Shown: piece after piece, positions 14,530 through 22,203 of the stretch
Numbering within the stretch: the stretch's first letter is position 1
How the letters are laid out: the number at the start of each line of letters is the position of its first letter
Source of the DNA: Scatomorpha merdigallinarum
Lineage (GTDB): Bacteria > Bacillota > Clostridia > Oscillospirales > Oscillospiraceae
Assembly (NCBI GenBank): GCA_018710885.1
Contig: DVJA01000076.1
Coordinates: 1-22,256, forward strand
Reading direction: 5' to 3'
Length of the DNA stretch: 22,256 nucleotides
Translations under genes and position numbers: made by a program
Notes under the pieces: model-generated
The model's input: the letters and a program-made list of their open reading frames with translations, nothing else
What the model was told of the DNA's origin: nothing
Databases searched by the model: none

Positions 14530-15636
14530 TTACTTAGCCAGTCGCACGGGAAGGACCATAAACACAAAGGTGTCGCTGCCGTCGGAGGGGACTATTATGC
14601 AGGGCGCGCTGCCGGTGTTTATGCACACTGTGAGCTCGTCTGTCGGGGACGCACGCAGGGCGTCGCGCAGGTAGCGGCCATTGAATCCTATTTCAGTATC
14701 GCCGCCGTTGCCGTTGCAGGGGCAGACGTCACGGGCCGTGCCGAGCGCAGTGCCGCAGCGGAAATCTATCACTCCGTCGCCGAACACCAGGCGTATTGGG
14801 CTCTTCACGGTCTCATCCACGACGAGGGACACGCGGTCCGTGGCCGAGAGCATCTCGCCGCGGTTGACTTCCATCTTATATTTGAAGTTTTCGGGGATGG
14901 TCTTGCGGTAGTTGATGAAATCGCCGTCGAGCAGGCGGGAAATGACCACGGTGTCGCCGATGGTGAAGGACACGTGGCGATCTCCTAGATTTATCATGAC
15001 GGGATCCTCGCTCTTCGAGCAGAGCCTGGCCACATCCTGGAGCACGGTGCCGGGCACAATGAAGTGGGCGTTTTCGGTTTTGCCGCTCACTTCGGCGCGG
15101 CGCAGTGCCAGGCGGTAGCCGTCTACGGAGACTACGGTCAGGCGGTTGCCGTCCAGCTCAAAGAGGCTGCCCATATAGACCGGGCGGCTCTCGTTCGTGG
15201 AAACGGCGAATATAGTCTGCTCTATAATCTCAGAGAGCTGCTGCTGTTCAAGGGAGATGGCGTCGGCATAGTTGTTGTCGGGCAGCTCAGGGTATTCATC
15301 GGCGGGCAGGCTCATGAAGGAGTACTCGCTCATGCCGCATTTGACCGTGGTTTTGCCGCCGTTTGCGACTTCAAAGGTGACTTTGCCGTCGGGCAGTACG
15401 CGCATCATCTCGCCTATCAGCTTCGCCGTCATCACAACGGCGCTGCCGGGCTCTTCAACTTCGGCCTCGAAACTCTGATATATACCTTTACGCAGGTCGT
15501 AGCCGGTCACGCGCACATTTACGCCGGCCTGAATCAGCAGGCCCTCGAGCGCAGGGATGGAGCTGCGCGAACTGGCCGCGCGGGAAGCGGCCGCGACGGC
15601 GGCCTGAAGTATGTGCTTTTCACAGGTAAATTTCAT
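14530..15636 (-). CDS. dnaN: DNA polymerase III beta subunit (sliding clamp)
   Basis: This is the ring-shaped processivity clamp that tethers DNA polymerase III and other enzymes to DNA. The 368-residue protein shows the three-fold clamp domain arrangement. It begins MKFTCEKHILQAAVAAASRA, has SLPADEYPELP in the first domain boundary region and DGYRLALRRAEVS in the middle domain. It ends FVFMVLPVRLAK, a variant of the YLLMPVRL end that forms the client-binding pocket. The start ATG at 15636 has GAGGAGG upstream. It is separated from dnaA by the origin and followed four bases later by the S4 gene. Confidence 0.96.
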   Translation of the reverse strand: MKFTCEKHILQAAVAAASRAASSRSSIPALEGLLIQAGVNVRVTGYDLRKGIYQSFEAEVEEPGSAVVMTAKLIGEMMRVLPDGKVTFEVANGGKTTVKCGMSEYSFMSLPADEYPELPDNNYADAISLEQQQLSEIIEQTIFAVSTNESRPVYMGSLFELDGNRLTVVSVDGYRLALRRAEVSGKTENAHFIVPGTVLQDVARLCSKSEDPVMINLGDRHVSFTIGDTVVISRLLDGDFINYRKTIPENFKYKMEVNRGEMLSATDRVSLVVDETVKSPIRLVFGDGVIDFRCGTALGTARDVCPCNGNGGDTEIGFNGRYLRDALRASPTDELTVCINTGSAPCIIVPSDGSDTFVFMVLPVRLAK

Positions 15637-15884
15637 TTTTGGTCCTCCTCGGGCTCTCGGCCCTCTCGTCAGTCAGTATAGGAAGAATATAATTTCAGTA
15701 GTAGTAATAACAGGCGATGTCGATTGTTGAAAACTGCTTCAAAGCCCTGAAAATACAGGCACTTTTGATGTTGACAATTTAGGCAGAGTTTTCAACAGTG
15801 ACACACAGGAAATATATGTAACAAAAATTATCGACAGCTTTCAACAGAAAAAACTTGAACAACAAACATATCGATGTTGAAAAC
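15637..15884. other. oriC: replication origin (oriC) between dnaA and dnaN, with variant DnaA boxes
   Basis: This is a 248-bp non-coding region between dnaA and dnaN. No TTATCCACA is present. Sites fitting TTNTCNACA occur at 15725-15733 (reverse TTTTCAACA), 15769-15777 (reverse TTGTCAACA), 15789-15797 (TTTTCAACA), 15828-15836 (TTATCGACA) and 15875-15883 (reverse TTTTCAACA). A near match, CTTTCAACA, lies at 15838-15846. The boxes lie toward dnaA. An A/T-rich stretch with TAGTAGTAATAA (15699-15710) lies toward dnaN. This is the Bacillus incC arrangement. Gene orientation flips near here (dnaA leftwards, mfd rightwards), which supports an origin. The left part also contains the dnaN leader with GAGGAGG. 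Confidence 0.82.
15699..15710 (+). other. putative DnaA-trio element of the unwinding region
   Basis: Four consecutive triplets TAG TAG TAA TAA lie next to A/T-rich DNA and are followed by a G/C-containing spacer and the first DnaA box at 15725. Known DnaA-trios are repeats of 3'-GAT-5' type triplets at the unwinding site. The orientation relative to the box fits. The 14-base gap to the box is longer than usual, although a degenerate box-like TGTCGATTG at 15718-15726 would close it. Confidence 0.45.
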
Positions 15885-17198
15885 TCAGGAGCGGGAGTTT
15901 ATGTTCGAAGATATGTCGCGCACGGTGGCCGCGACGGCGGGGTCGGTCTTTATCATCTCCTCGACCTTGCGTATTGAGGCCAGGACGGTGGAGTGGTTGC
16001 GGCCCTCATACTGGGTGCCTATATCCACGAGGGAGAGATTTGTCAGGTTGCGCATCAGATACATGGAGACCTGGCGGGCCATGGCCATGTTCTTGCTGCG
16101 GCGCTGTCCGCGCAGGTCAGAGGGCTGGAGGGAGTAGTACCTCGCCGTCTCCTCTATGATGACTTCCGGTGTGGGGATATAGTTGCCGACACGAATGACG
16201 TCCTTTATAGCGCGCTTTACGGAGCTTATGGTTATGGTGTCGTTGAGTATTTCCTTGTAGGCCGTGAGGCGCTTTACAACGCCCTCTATCTGGCGCACAT
16301 TGCTGGTGATGCTCTCTGCAATGTAGTTGACGACGTCGCTGGGCAGGACAAGCCCAAGCTGGGCGGCCTTGTTCAGTATTATTGCCGTGCGGGTCTCTAT
16401 GTCTGGCGGCTGCACGTCGGCCATCAGCCCGCCCTCTATCCTGGTGCGCAGGCGGTCGTCGAGCTGGGCCATCTCCATAGGCGGCCGGTCGGCGGTCATG
16501 ACTATCTGGTGTCCGGCCTCGTACACGCTGTTGAAGGTGTGGAAGGCCTCCTCCTGCGTACTGCGCTTGCCGGCGATGAACTGTATGTCGTCCATCAGCA
16601 GCAGGTCCATGTTGCGGTACTTCTGCCGGAACTCTTCGCTAGTGCCCGTGCGCACTGAGTGAATGAGTTCGTTTGTGAAGTCGTCGCCTTTGAGGTAAGC
16701 TATTTTAAATTCTGGGTGGTCGCGGAGAATCTTCTCGCCTATTGCGAGAAGCAGGTGAGTTTTGCCGAGACCTGAGTTGCCGTAGATAAACAGGGGATTG
16801 TAGACTTTGCCCGGATTGTTTGCCACGGCTATGGCGGCGGCATGGGCAAATTTGTTCGAGGGGCCCACGACAAAGCGGTCAAAGGTGTAGCCCTCCATCT
16901 CGGGATAGGGAGAAGGTTTTGCCGAGCCGTGCTTTTCGTACTCCAAAAGCTCGTCCCCCGCCAGCACCTCCAACTCAAACTCGCAGGAGAAGAGATCGTA
17001 GAGAGCTCCCTTTATCACCTCGCCGAAGCGGTTCATGATAATGCCGCGCTTGAAGTCGGAGCTGGTGTGAAGCACCAGCCTGCAATCAGTCAAGTCTACG
17101 GCTGTACAGTCCGAAAACCAGGTGTTATAGGCCGTGGGTGTTATATCTTTAGCGATTATATCCAATATTTGCTTCCATATTTCTTCCAGAGAATCCAT
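15885..17198 (-). CDS. dnaA: chromosomal replication initiator DnaA
   Basis: DnaA is the AAA+ initiator that binds DnaA boxes and melts the origin. The 437-residue protein has an N-terminal helicase/partner domain (1-80) and a short linker. Its AAA+ domain carries Walker A GNSGLGKT (140-147) and Walker B LLMDD (near 200-204). Domain IV begins around residue 325. The DNA-recognition signature reads GRNHSTV, so Asn401 replaces the normally invariant Asp of GRDHTTV. The start ATG at 17198 follows AGGAGGG by six bases. A longer in-frame TTG at 17216 would run through that site and is rejected. The protein is normal in length apart from a short linker, and the gene directly precedes the origin. 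Confidence 0.96.
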   Translation of the reverse strand: MDSLEEIWKQILDIIAKDITPTAYNTWFSDCTAVDLTDCRLVLHTSSDFKRGIIMNRFGEVIKGALYDLFSCEFELEVLAGDELLEYEKHGSAKPSPYPEMEGYTFDRFVVGPSNKFAHAAAIAVANNPGKVYNPLFIYGNSGLGKTHLLLAIGEKILRDHPEFKIAYLKGDDFTNELIHSVRTGTSEEFRQKYRNMDLLLMDDIQFIAGKRSTQEEAFHTFNSVYEAGHQIVMTADRPPMEMAQLDDRLRTRIEGGLMADVQPPDIETRTAIILNKAAQLGLVLPSDVVNYIAESITSNVRQIEGVVKRLTAYKEILNDTITISSVKRAIKDVIRVGNYIPTPEVIIEETARYYSLQPSDLRGQRRSKNMAMARQVSMYLMRNLTNLSLVDIGTQYEGRNHSTVLASIRKVEEMIKTDPAVAATVRDISSNINSRS

Positions 17199-17217
17199 CC
17201 GCTGCCCTCCTGTCAAT

Positions 17218-17241
17218 AAAAAACGCCCTCAGCCTGAGGAC
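17218..17241 (-). terminator. terminator-like hairpin in the dnaA leader (possible attenuator)
   Basis: On the minus strand, GTCCTCA-GGC-TGAGGGC (17225-17241, with one G-U pair) is followed by G and then six T (17218-17223). It lies between the predicted dnaA start site (~17258) and the ribosome binding site. An alternative pairing, CCTGT (17244-17248) with ACAGG (17209-17213), would cover part of that binding site. The stem is short, so activity is uncertain. Confidence 0.45.
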
Positions 17242-17264
17242 GAACAGGTGATACTTACACCGCT

Positions 17265-17293
17265 ATTATAAACTTTTTTTGTCCGTTTGTCTA
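17265..17293 (-). promoter_or_regulatory. dnaA promoter
   Basis: On the minus strand -35 TAGACA (17288-17293), a 17-base spacer and -10 TATAAT (17265-17270) predict a start near 17258 and a leader of about 60 bases. A/T-rich DNA precedes the -35. I see no DnaA box of either type between here and mfd. Confidence 0.8.
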
Positions 17294-17375
17294 TATTTGA
17301 TTTTATATTAAATAATAGTACGCGCGCGAGTAAAATCGTTGAAGCTGTAAAGCCGGTTCTCTGTGTATCAAACGA

Positions 17376-17404
17376 TTGCTTTCGGCAGAGATTGCTGTTA
17401 TAAT
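17376..17404 (+). promoter_or_regulatory. mfd promoter, divergent from dnaA
   Basis: TTGCTT (17376-17381), a 17-base spacer and a perfect -10 TATAAT (17399-17404) predict a start near 17411, only about three bases before the mfd ATG. The 80 bases between this and the dnaA promoter are A/T-rich with one GTACGCGCGCG patch. Confidence 0.65.
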
Positions 17405-17413
17405 TTCTTTGCT

Positions 17414-20400
17414 ATGACAAACCAAGAAAAAATACTGGCTCTTTCAATATTGGAAGATAAAGATGCCGCCGCCCTCCCCTCGCCCGGTGAGAGCGGGCGG
17501 CTTCCCGCGCTTATTTCAGGGCTTTCGGCGGTACACAGGGCGCACCTGGCCGCGGCGCTGAGGGTGAAATACAAAAAACCGCTTGTAATCCTCTGCCCGG
17601 ACGAAGCTTCAGCCAACGCAATAGCTGGCGATGTGGCCGCGCTCACCGGCGAAACCTGCACGGCCTTGATTGCGCGAGACTACGTGTTCTACAGCGCCGA
17701 CGCCATGAGCCGCTCGGGAGAACAACGCAGAATAAACGCGCTCTCATTCATGATGAACGGAGAGGGCATAACCGTGGCCACGGCCGAGGGCTTTTTTGAG
17801 CGCACCATGCCGCCGGAAGTTTTCCGGCGCTCTGTCTTTGAAATAGACATGCACTCAACCATGGCGCCCGAGGACGTCGAGGACGCCCTGCTGCGCTGCG
17901 GCTATTCGCGTGCGGTTCAGACCGAGGGGCCGGGACAGTTCTCCCGCCGCGGCGGTATAATCGACTTTTTCTCGCCTGCGCACAACCAGCCCGTCAGGAT
18001 AGAATTCTGGGGCGACGAGATAGACTCCATGGGTTTCTTCGACACCGGCACGCAGCGGCGCACCGAGAGCATTGAAAAGTGCGTCGTGGTACCGGCCGCG
18101 GAGATGCTGCCGTCCTTGGCAAAGGGTGGAGCCCAGGCTCTGGCTGCAGAGCTCAATCAATTGGCTGACAGGGCTTTAAAGCGCCGCTCGGGCGAGACGG
18201 GACCGGCCCTGGCCGCCGTACTGCGAGAGGACGCCGACAGGCTCTCATCCGGCGCCGAACTGCCTGCGGCCGACCGTTACGCCTCGCTCATATACGGTGA
18301 AACAACCACTGCCCTGGATTACATACCGGAAGACGCGATAATAGTGCTCGACCAGCCCTCGCGCTTTGCCGAAAACGCGCGGGCATATATAAAGCGTGTC
18401 ACGGAGGCCGTCACAGGCCTCACACGGGCCGGTAAGCTTATCTCCAAGCCCGACGATTACTTCATACCTTTCGACGCCGCCATGCGCCGTCTGAGCGCTA
18501 TGGCGTTCTATATGGCCGACTCCTTTACGACGGGCCGGTATCCGGCCGAGCCCAGGAGCGTGACGGTCATACGGGCAAAGCAGCTACCCAGCTATGCCGG
18601 CAGCGCAACTCAGGCCGCCGACGATATAACCGGATATCTGAAAGCCGGAGTATCAGTTGTGGTGCTCTCCGGAGACATACGCCGGGCGAAGCTGCTGGCA
18701 GAGTTTCTAAACGAACACGGAATTAAATGCTCTCTGTCCGAAAACCTCAAGGCCCTGCCAAAGCCCGGAGAATGCGTCATAACGACAGGCAGCCTGTCGG
18801 CCGGGTTGGAGTACCCAGGTATACGCCTGGCCGTACTGACGGACACTCAGATTGCCGGCAGCGGCTTCAGAAAGCCCAAACGCCGCGGCAAGCGCAAACT
18901 CTCAAACGCCGAGAAAATCGGCTCTTACACAGACCTTGCCGTGGGCGACCTTGTGGTGCATGAGCACCACGGCATCGGACGCTTCGCCGGAGTGGTGCGC
19001 ATGCCGGTGGACGGAGTTGAGAAGGACTATATAAAGATTTGCTACGCCGGAACGGACACGCTCTATGTCCCGGCGACTCAGCTCGATCTGGTGAGCAAAT
19101 ACATAGGCGCCGGAGAGGACCGGCCCGTAAAGCTCAGCAAGATGGGCGGCGCGGAGTGGCAGCGCACCAAAACCCGCGCCAAAGCCGCGGCCAAAAAACT
19201 GGCCGGTGAGCTCATAGCCCTCTACGCCGAGCGCGCGCGGCAGAAGGGTTTTGCCTTCTCGCCTGATTCGCCCTGGCAGACGGAGTTTGAAGAGCGTTTC
19301 CCGTATGAGGAGACGGAAGACCAGCTCAGATGCGTGGACGAGATAAAGCGCGACATGGAAAAGCCCGTGCCCATGGACCGCCTGCTCTGCGGCGACGTGG
19401 GCTACGGTAAGACGGAAGTGGCGCTGCGTGCGGTTATGAAGTGCATACTCGACGGAAAGCAGGCGGCCATACTGGTGCCGACAACCGTTCTGGCACAGCA
19501 GCACTATCAGACGGCGGTACAGCGCTTTGCGGGCTACCCGGTGGAAATAGACGTGCTCAGCCGGTTCAGAACACCTTCCCAAATGAAAAAGGCCCTGGCA
19601 AACGTGGCAGATGGCAAGTGCGATCTGGTGATAGGAACGCACCGGCTGCTGCAGAAAGACGTCAAATTCAAGGACCTGGGTTTGCTGGTCGTGGACGAGG
19701 AGCAGCGCTTCGGCGTCTCGCACAAGGAACATATAAAAGAACTCAGCCGTCAGGTAGACGTGCTGACGCTCTCGGCCACGCCGATACCGCGCACGCTCAA
19801 CATGGCGCTCTCGGGTATACGCGACATGTCCACGATAGAAGAACCGCCCATGGAGAGGCTGCCGGTGCAGACCTTCGTCATGGAGCACGACTGGGGCGTG
19901 CTGGCCGACGCAATGCAGCGTGAACTCGACCGCGGCGGCCAGGTCTACTATCTCCACAACCGTGTGGACAACATAGAGCGCACGGCGATGAAAATATCCG
20001 AGCTGATGGACGGAGCCACCGTCGCCGTGGCCCACGGCAAGATGGACGCCGAACAGCTCGGGCGAATTATGGAAGATATGGCCGACGGGCAGATACAGAT
20101 ACTGGTCTGCACGACCATAATCGAGACCGGCATTGACATACCCAACGTGAACACGCTCATAATAGAGGACGCCGACAAGCTCGGCTTGGCGCAGCTCCAC
20201 CAGATACGCGGCCGCGTGGGCCGCTCGGCAAGGAGGGCCAGCGCCTACCTCACCTTCAAGCGTGACAAAGTCCTGAGCGAAATCGCGCAAAAGCGCCTCG
20301 AAGCTATACGCGAGTTTGCCGAGTTCAACTCCGGCTTCCGCATAGCCATGCGCGACCTGGAGATACGCGGCGCGGGCAGCCTGCTGGGCGCCGAGCAGAG

Positions 20401-20959
20401 CGGCCATCTCACGGATGTGGGCTACGACATGTACCTCAAACTGCTCGAAGAGGCCGTGCTGGAAGAGCGCGGCGAACCGAGCGAACGGCGCGCCAGCACC
20501 ACGGCAGACTTTGCCGTCACGGCGAACATACCGGAGAGCTATGTGTCCTCGAGCGAGCAGCGCATGGATCTCTACCGCCGCATTGCCCTGATACGCACCG
20601 AGGCCGACGCCGACGACGTGCTCGACGAACTCATAGACCGCTTCGGAGAACCGCCGAGTGCGGTCACCAGCCTTGTGCGTGTAGCTCTGCTGCGCGGAGA
20701 GGCCGGTAGAGCCGGTATAACCGACATCACGCAAAAGGGCAATATACTGCGCTTCACGCTCTCAGATTTCGACATGGAGCGCGTGAGCGCCCTCTACGCC
20801 CAAAGCCGCTGGAAGGGCCGCCTGAAAGTCGAGGCGAGCAAAAAACCCGTGCTTGCGCTCAAGCTCGCAAGCAAGACAAGGGTGCTCGACGAAGCGGCCG
20901 CATTTATAGACGACTGGAAAAACACAGATACAAGTTCCAACAACAAAGGAGAGACATGA
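17414..20959 (+). CDS. mfd: transcription-repair coupling factor
   Basis: Mfd is a DNA translocase that removes RNA polymerase stalled at lesions and recruits UvrA. The 1181-residue protein has UvrB-like domains in the first ~400 residues and an RNA polymerase-interacting CarD-like domain (about 505-605, VGDLVVHEHHGIGRF). The RecG-like helicase has Walker A GDVGYGKT (660-667), DEEQRFG (761-767) and SATPIPRTLNM. A C-terminal TRCF domain covers about 1020-1110. The ATG at 17414 matches the usual family start. It has no ribosome binding site, and a -10 box lies nine bases upstream, suggesting a leaderless message. A GTG at 17363 would overlap the promoter. The stop overlaps the next gene's start. 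Confidence 0.95.
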   Translation: MTNQEKILALSILEDKDAAALPSPGESGRLPALISGLSAVHRAHLAAALRVKYKKPLVILCPDEASANAIAGDVAALTGETCTALIARDYVFYSADAMSRSGEQRRINALSFMMNGEGITVATAEGFFERTMPPEVFRRSVFEIDMHSTMAPEDVEDALLRCGYSRAVQTEGPGQFSRRGGIIDFFSPAHNQPVRIEFWGDEIDSMGFFDTGTQRRTESIEKCVVVPAAEMLPSLAKGGAQALAAELNQLADRALKRRSGETGPALAAVLREDADRLSSGAELPAADRYASLIYGETTTALDYIPEDAIIVLDQPSRFAENARAYIKRVTEAVTGLTRAGKLISKPDDYFIPFDAAMRRLSAMAFYMADSFTTGRYPAEPRSVTVIRAKQLPSYAGSATQAADDITGYLKAGVSVVVLSGDIRRAKLLAEFLNEHGIKCSLSENLKALPKPGECVITTGSLSAGLEYPGIRLAVLTDTQIAGSGFRKPKRRGKRKLSNAEKIGSYTDLAVGDLVVHEHHGIGRFAGVVRMPVDGVEKDYIKICYAGTDTLYVPATQLDLVSKYIGAGEDRPVKLSKMGGAEWQRTKTRAKAAAKKLAGELIALYAERARQKGFAFSPDSPWQTEFEERFPYEETEDQLRCVDEIKRDMEKPVPMDRLLCGDVGYGKTEVALRAVMKCILDGKQAAILVPTTVLAQQHYQTAVQRFAGYPVEIDVLSRFRTPSQMKKALANVADGKCDLVIGTHRLLQKDVKFKDLGLLVVDEEQRFGVSHKEHIKELSRQVDVLTLSATPIPRTLNMALSGIRDMSTIEEPPMERLPVQTFVMEHDWGVLADAMQRELDRGGQVYYLHNRVDNIERTAMKISELMDGATVAVAHGKMDAEQLGRIMEDMADGQIQILVCTTIIETGIDIPNVNTLIIEDADKLGLAQLHQIRGRVGRSARRASAYLTFKRDKVLSEIAQKRLEAIREFAEFNSGFRIAMRDLEIRGAGSLLGAEQSGHLTDVGYDMYLKLLEEAVLEERGEPSERRASTTADFAVTANIPESYVSSSEQRMDLYRRIALIRTEADADDVLDELIDRFGEPPSAVTSLVRVALLRGEAGRAGITDITQKGNILRFTLSDFDMERVSALYAQSRWKGRLKVEASKKPVLALKLASKTRVLDEAAAFIDDWKNTDTSSNNKGET

Positions 20960-22098
20960 TGAAAAAGTTTGCTATCTGCGCAATGTGTGCGCTGTTACTG
21001 ATTTCAAGCCTGGCCGCCTGCGGTACGCCCACGGCCGAGCCCAGCCCGAGCGCAAGCCCTGTGGCTTCACCAGAGGCCACTCCAACATCCACGCCTGTGA
21101 GCTATGACTGGAACGCTATGTATGCGGCTTATACCCCCGAGACCGTGGTTATGACCGTGAACGGCGAGGACGTGAGCTGGGGCGAGTTCTTCTACTGGAT
21201 GTACAATGACTATCTGCAGTACTTCTACGGCTACTCTTTCGACACTATGGTTGACAGCAGCATGAACGTGGGCCAGTATCTGGCCGCAAACGCCATGGCC
21301 TACTGCGCGCAGTATCACGTGATTGACCAGCAGGCCAAAGCCAACAATGTAGTGCTCACAGCCGATGACCAGGCTGTGCTCGACGAACAGCTCCAGAGCG
21401 ATATAGAGTCACTGGGCGGCGAAGAGGGCACCGAGGAGGCCATGTACGAACAGCTTGCCACCCTCTTTGTCACTCCTGAGCTCTATGAGTACATAAACCG
21501 CATGAGCGTCACCTACCCCCGCATGTTTATAACCCTTTATGGCGAGAACGGGGCCAATGTCACCGACGAGGAAACGCTTGCCTTTGCTGACGAGTTCGGC
21601 TTCATGACGGCCAAGCACATCCTGTTCGTTACTGTAGACGACGAGGGTAACGCCCTCTCCGACGAGGAAAAGGCGGCCAAGCGCTCCGAAGCCGAGAGCG
21701 TGCTCTCCGAGCTGCGCGCCGTACCCGAGGCTGACCGTGAAGCGCTTTTCGACGAGATGATGCAGCAGTACAGCGAGGACCCGGGCCTAGAGCGCTACCC
21801 CGACGGCTACTGCTTTGAGCCCGGCATGGTGGTGCAGGAATTTGAGGACGGTGTCGCGGCGCTGGATGTGGGCGAGATAAGCGACATCGTCGAGAGCTCA
21901 AACGGCTACCACATCCTCCTGCGCGAGCCTGTCACACCCGAAGACGACGTGCTCATGAACACGTCCGAGGTTTTCTCCCTGCGATACACCGCCGCCGTTT
22001 ATCAGTTCAACGAACTCTACAACGGCTGGCTCAACGAGGCCGACGTGGCCTACACCGCGGACTTTGAAAGCTTCGATATAGCTTCCATAGCTGCCTGA
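20959..22098 (+). CDS. parvulin-type peptidyl-prolyl isomerase lipoprotein (PrsA/SurA-like)
   Basis: This is a predicted extracytoplasmic folding factor anchored to the membrane. The 379-residue protein has a lipoprotein signal (MKKFAICAMCALLLISSLAAC, Cys21), then a Pro/Ser/Thr-rich tether (about 22-46) and a SurA/PrsA-like N-terminal helical region. A parvulin domain follows at about 213-316 (TAKHILF; later YSEDPG, EPGMVVQEFEDGVAALDVGEIS and SNGYHILLRE). Two starts are possible, ATG 20956 (ATGA overlap with mfd) and ATG 20959. AGGAG at 20947-20951 is better spaced for the latter. It probably forms one transcript with mfd. No terminator follows before the insertion-sequence edge. Confidence 0.88.
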   Translation: MKKFAICAMCALLLISSLAACGTPTAEPSPSASPVASPEATPTSTPVSYDWNAMYAAYTPETVVMTVNGEDVSWGEFFYWMYNDYLQYFYGYSFDTMVDSSMNVGQYLAANAMAYCAQYHVIDQQAKANNVVLTADDQAVLDEQLQSDIESLGGEEGTEEAMYEQLATLFVTPELYEYINRMSVTYPRMFITLYGENGANVTDEETLAFADEFGFMTAKHILFVTVDDEGNALSDEEKAAKRSEAESVLSELRAVPEADREALFDEMMQQYSEDPGLERYPDGYCFEPGMVVQEFEDGVAALDVGEISDIVESSNGYHILLREPVTPEDDVLMNTSEVFSLRYTAAVYQFNELYNGWLNEADVAYTADFESFDIASIAA

Positions 22099-22163
22099 AC
22101 GCAAAAGTAAAACCCCTTCGCTCAATGAACTGAACCAGTAAAAACGGACAATAGACAAAAGGC

Positions 22164-22197
22164 CCCCTGTGTAGGAAAATAAACCTATACAGGGGGT
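22164..22197 (+). promoter_or_regulatory. hairpin covering the transposase ribosome binding site
   Basis: A 13-bp stem (22164-22176 with 22185-22197, one G-T pair) has the loop AAAATAAA. Its 3' arm ends in GGGGG, which with the following TG is the only ribosome-binding-like sequence before the ATG at 22204. Transcripts entering from outside would mask the site, as is known for other insertion sequences. Confidence 0.6.
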
Positions 22198-22203
22198 GTT
22201 CGT

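Noticed and set aside
15675..15680. TATACT on the minus strand as a -10 box for dnaN
   Set aside because: No acceptable -35 is found 16-18 bases upstream and there is no extended -10, so a separate dnaN promoter is not supported by sequence alone.
18902..20734. 610-codon open frame on the minus strand inside mfd
   Set aside because: It is a shadow of the high-GC mfd coding sequence: low-complexity His/Ala/Val/Arg-rich translation, no start signals and no recognisable family.
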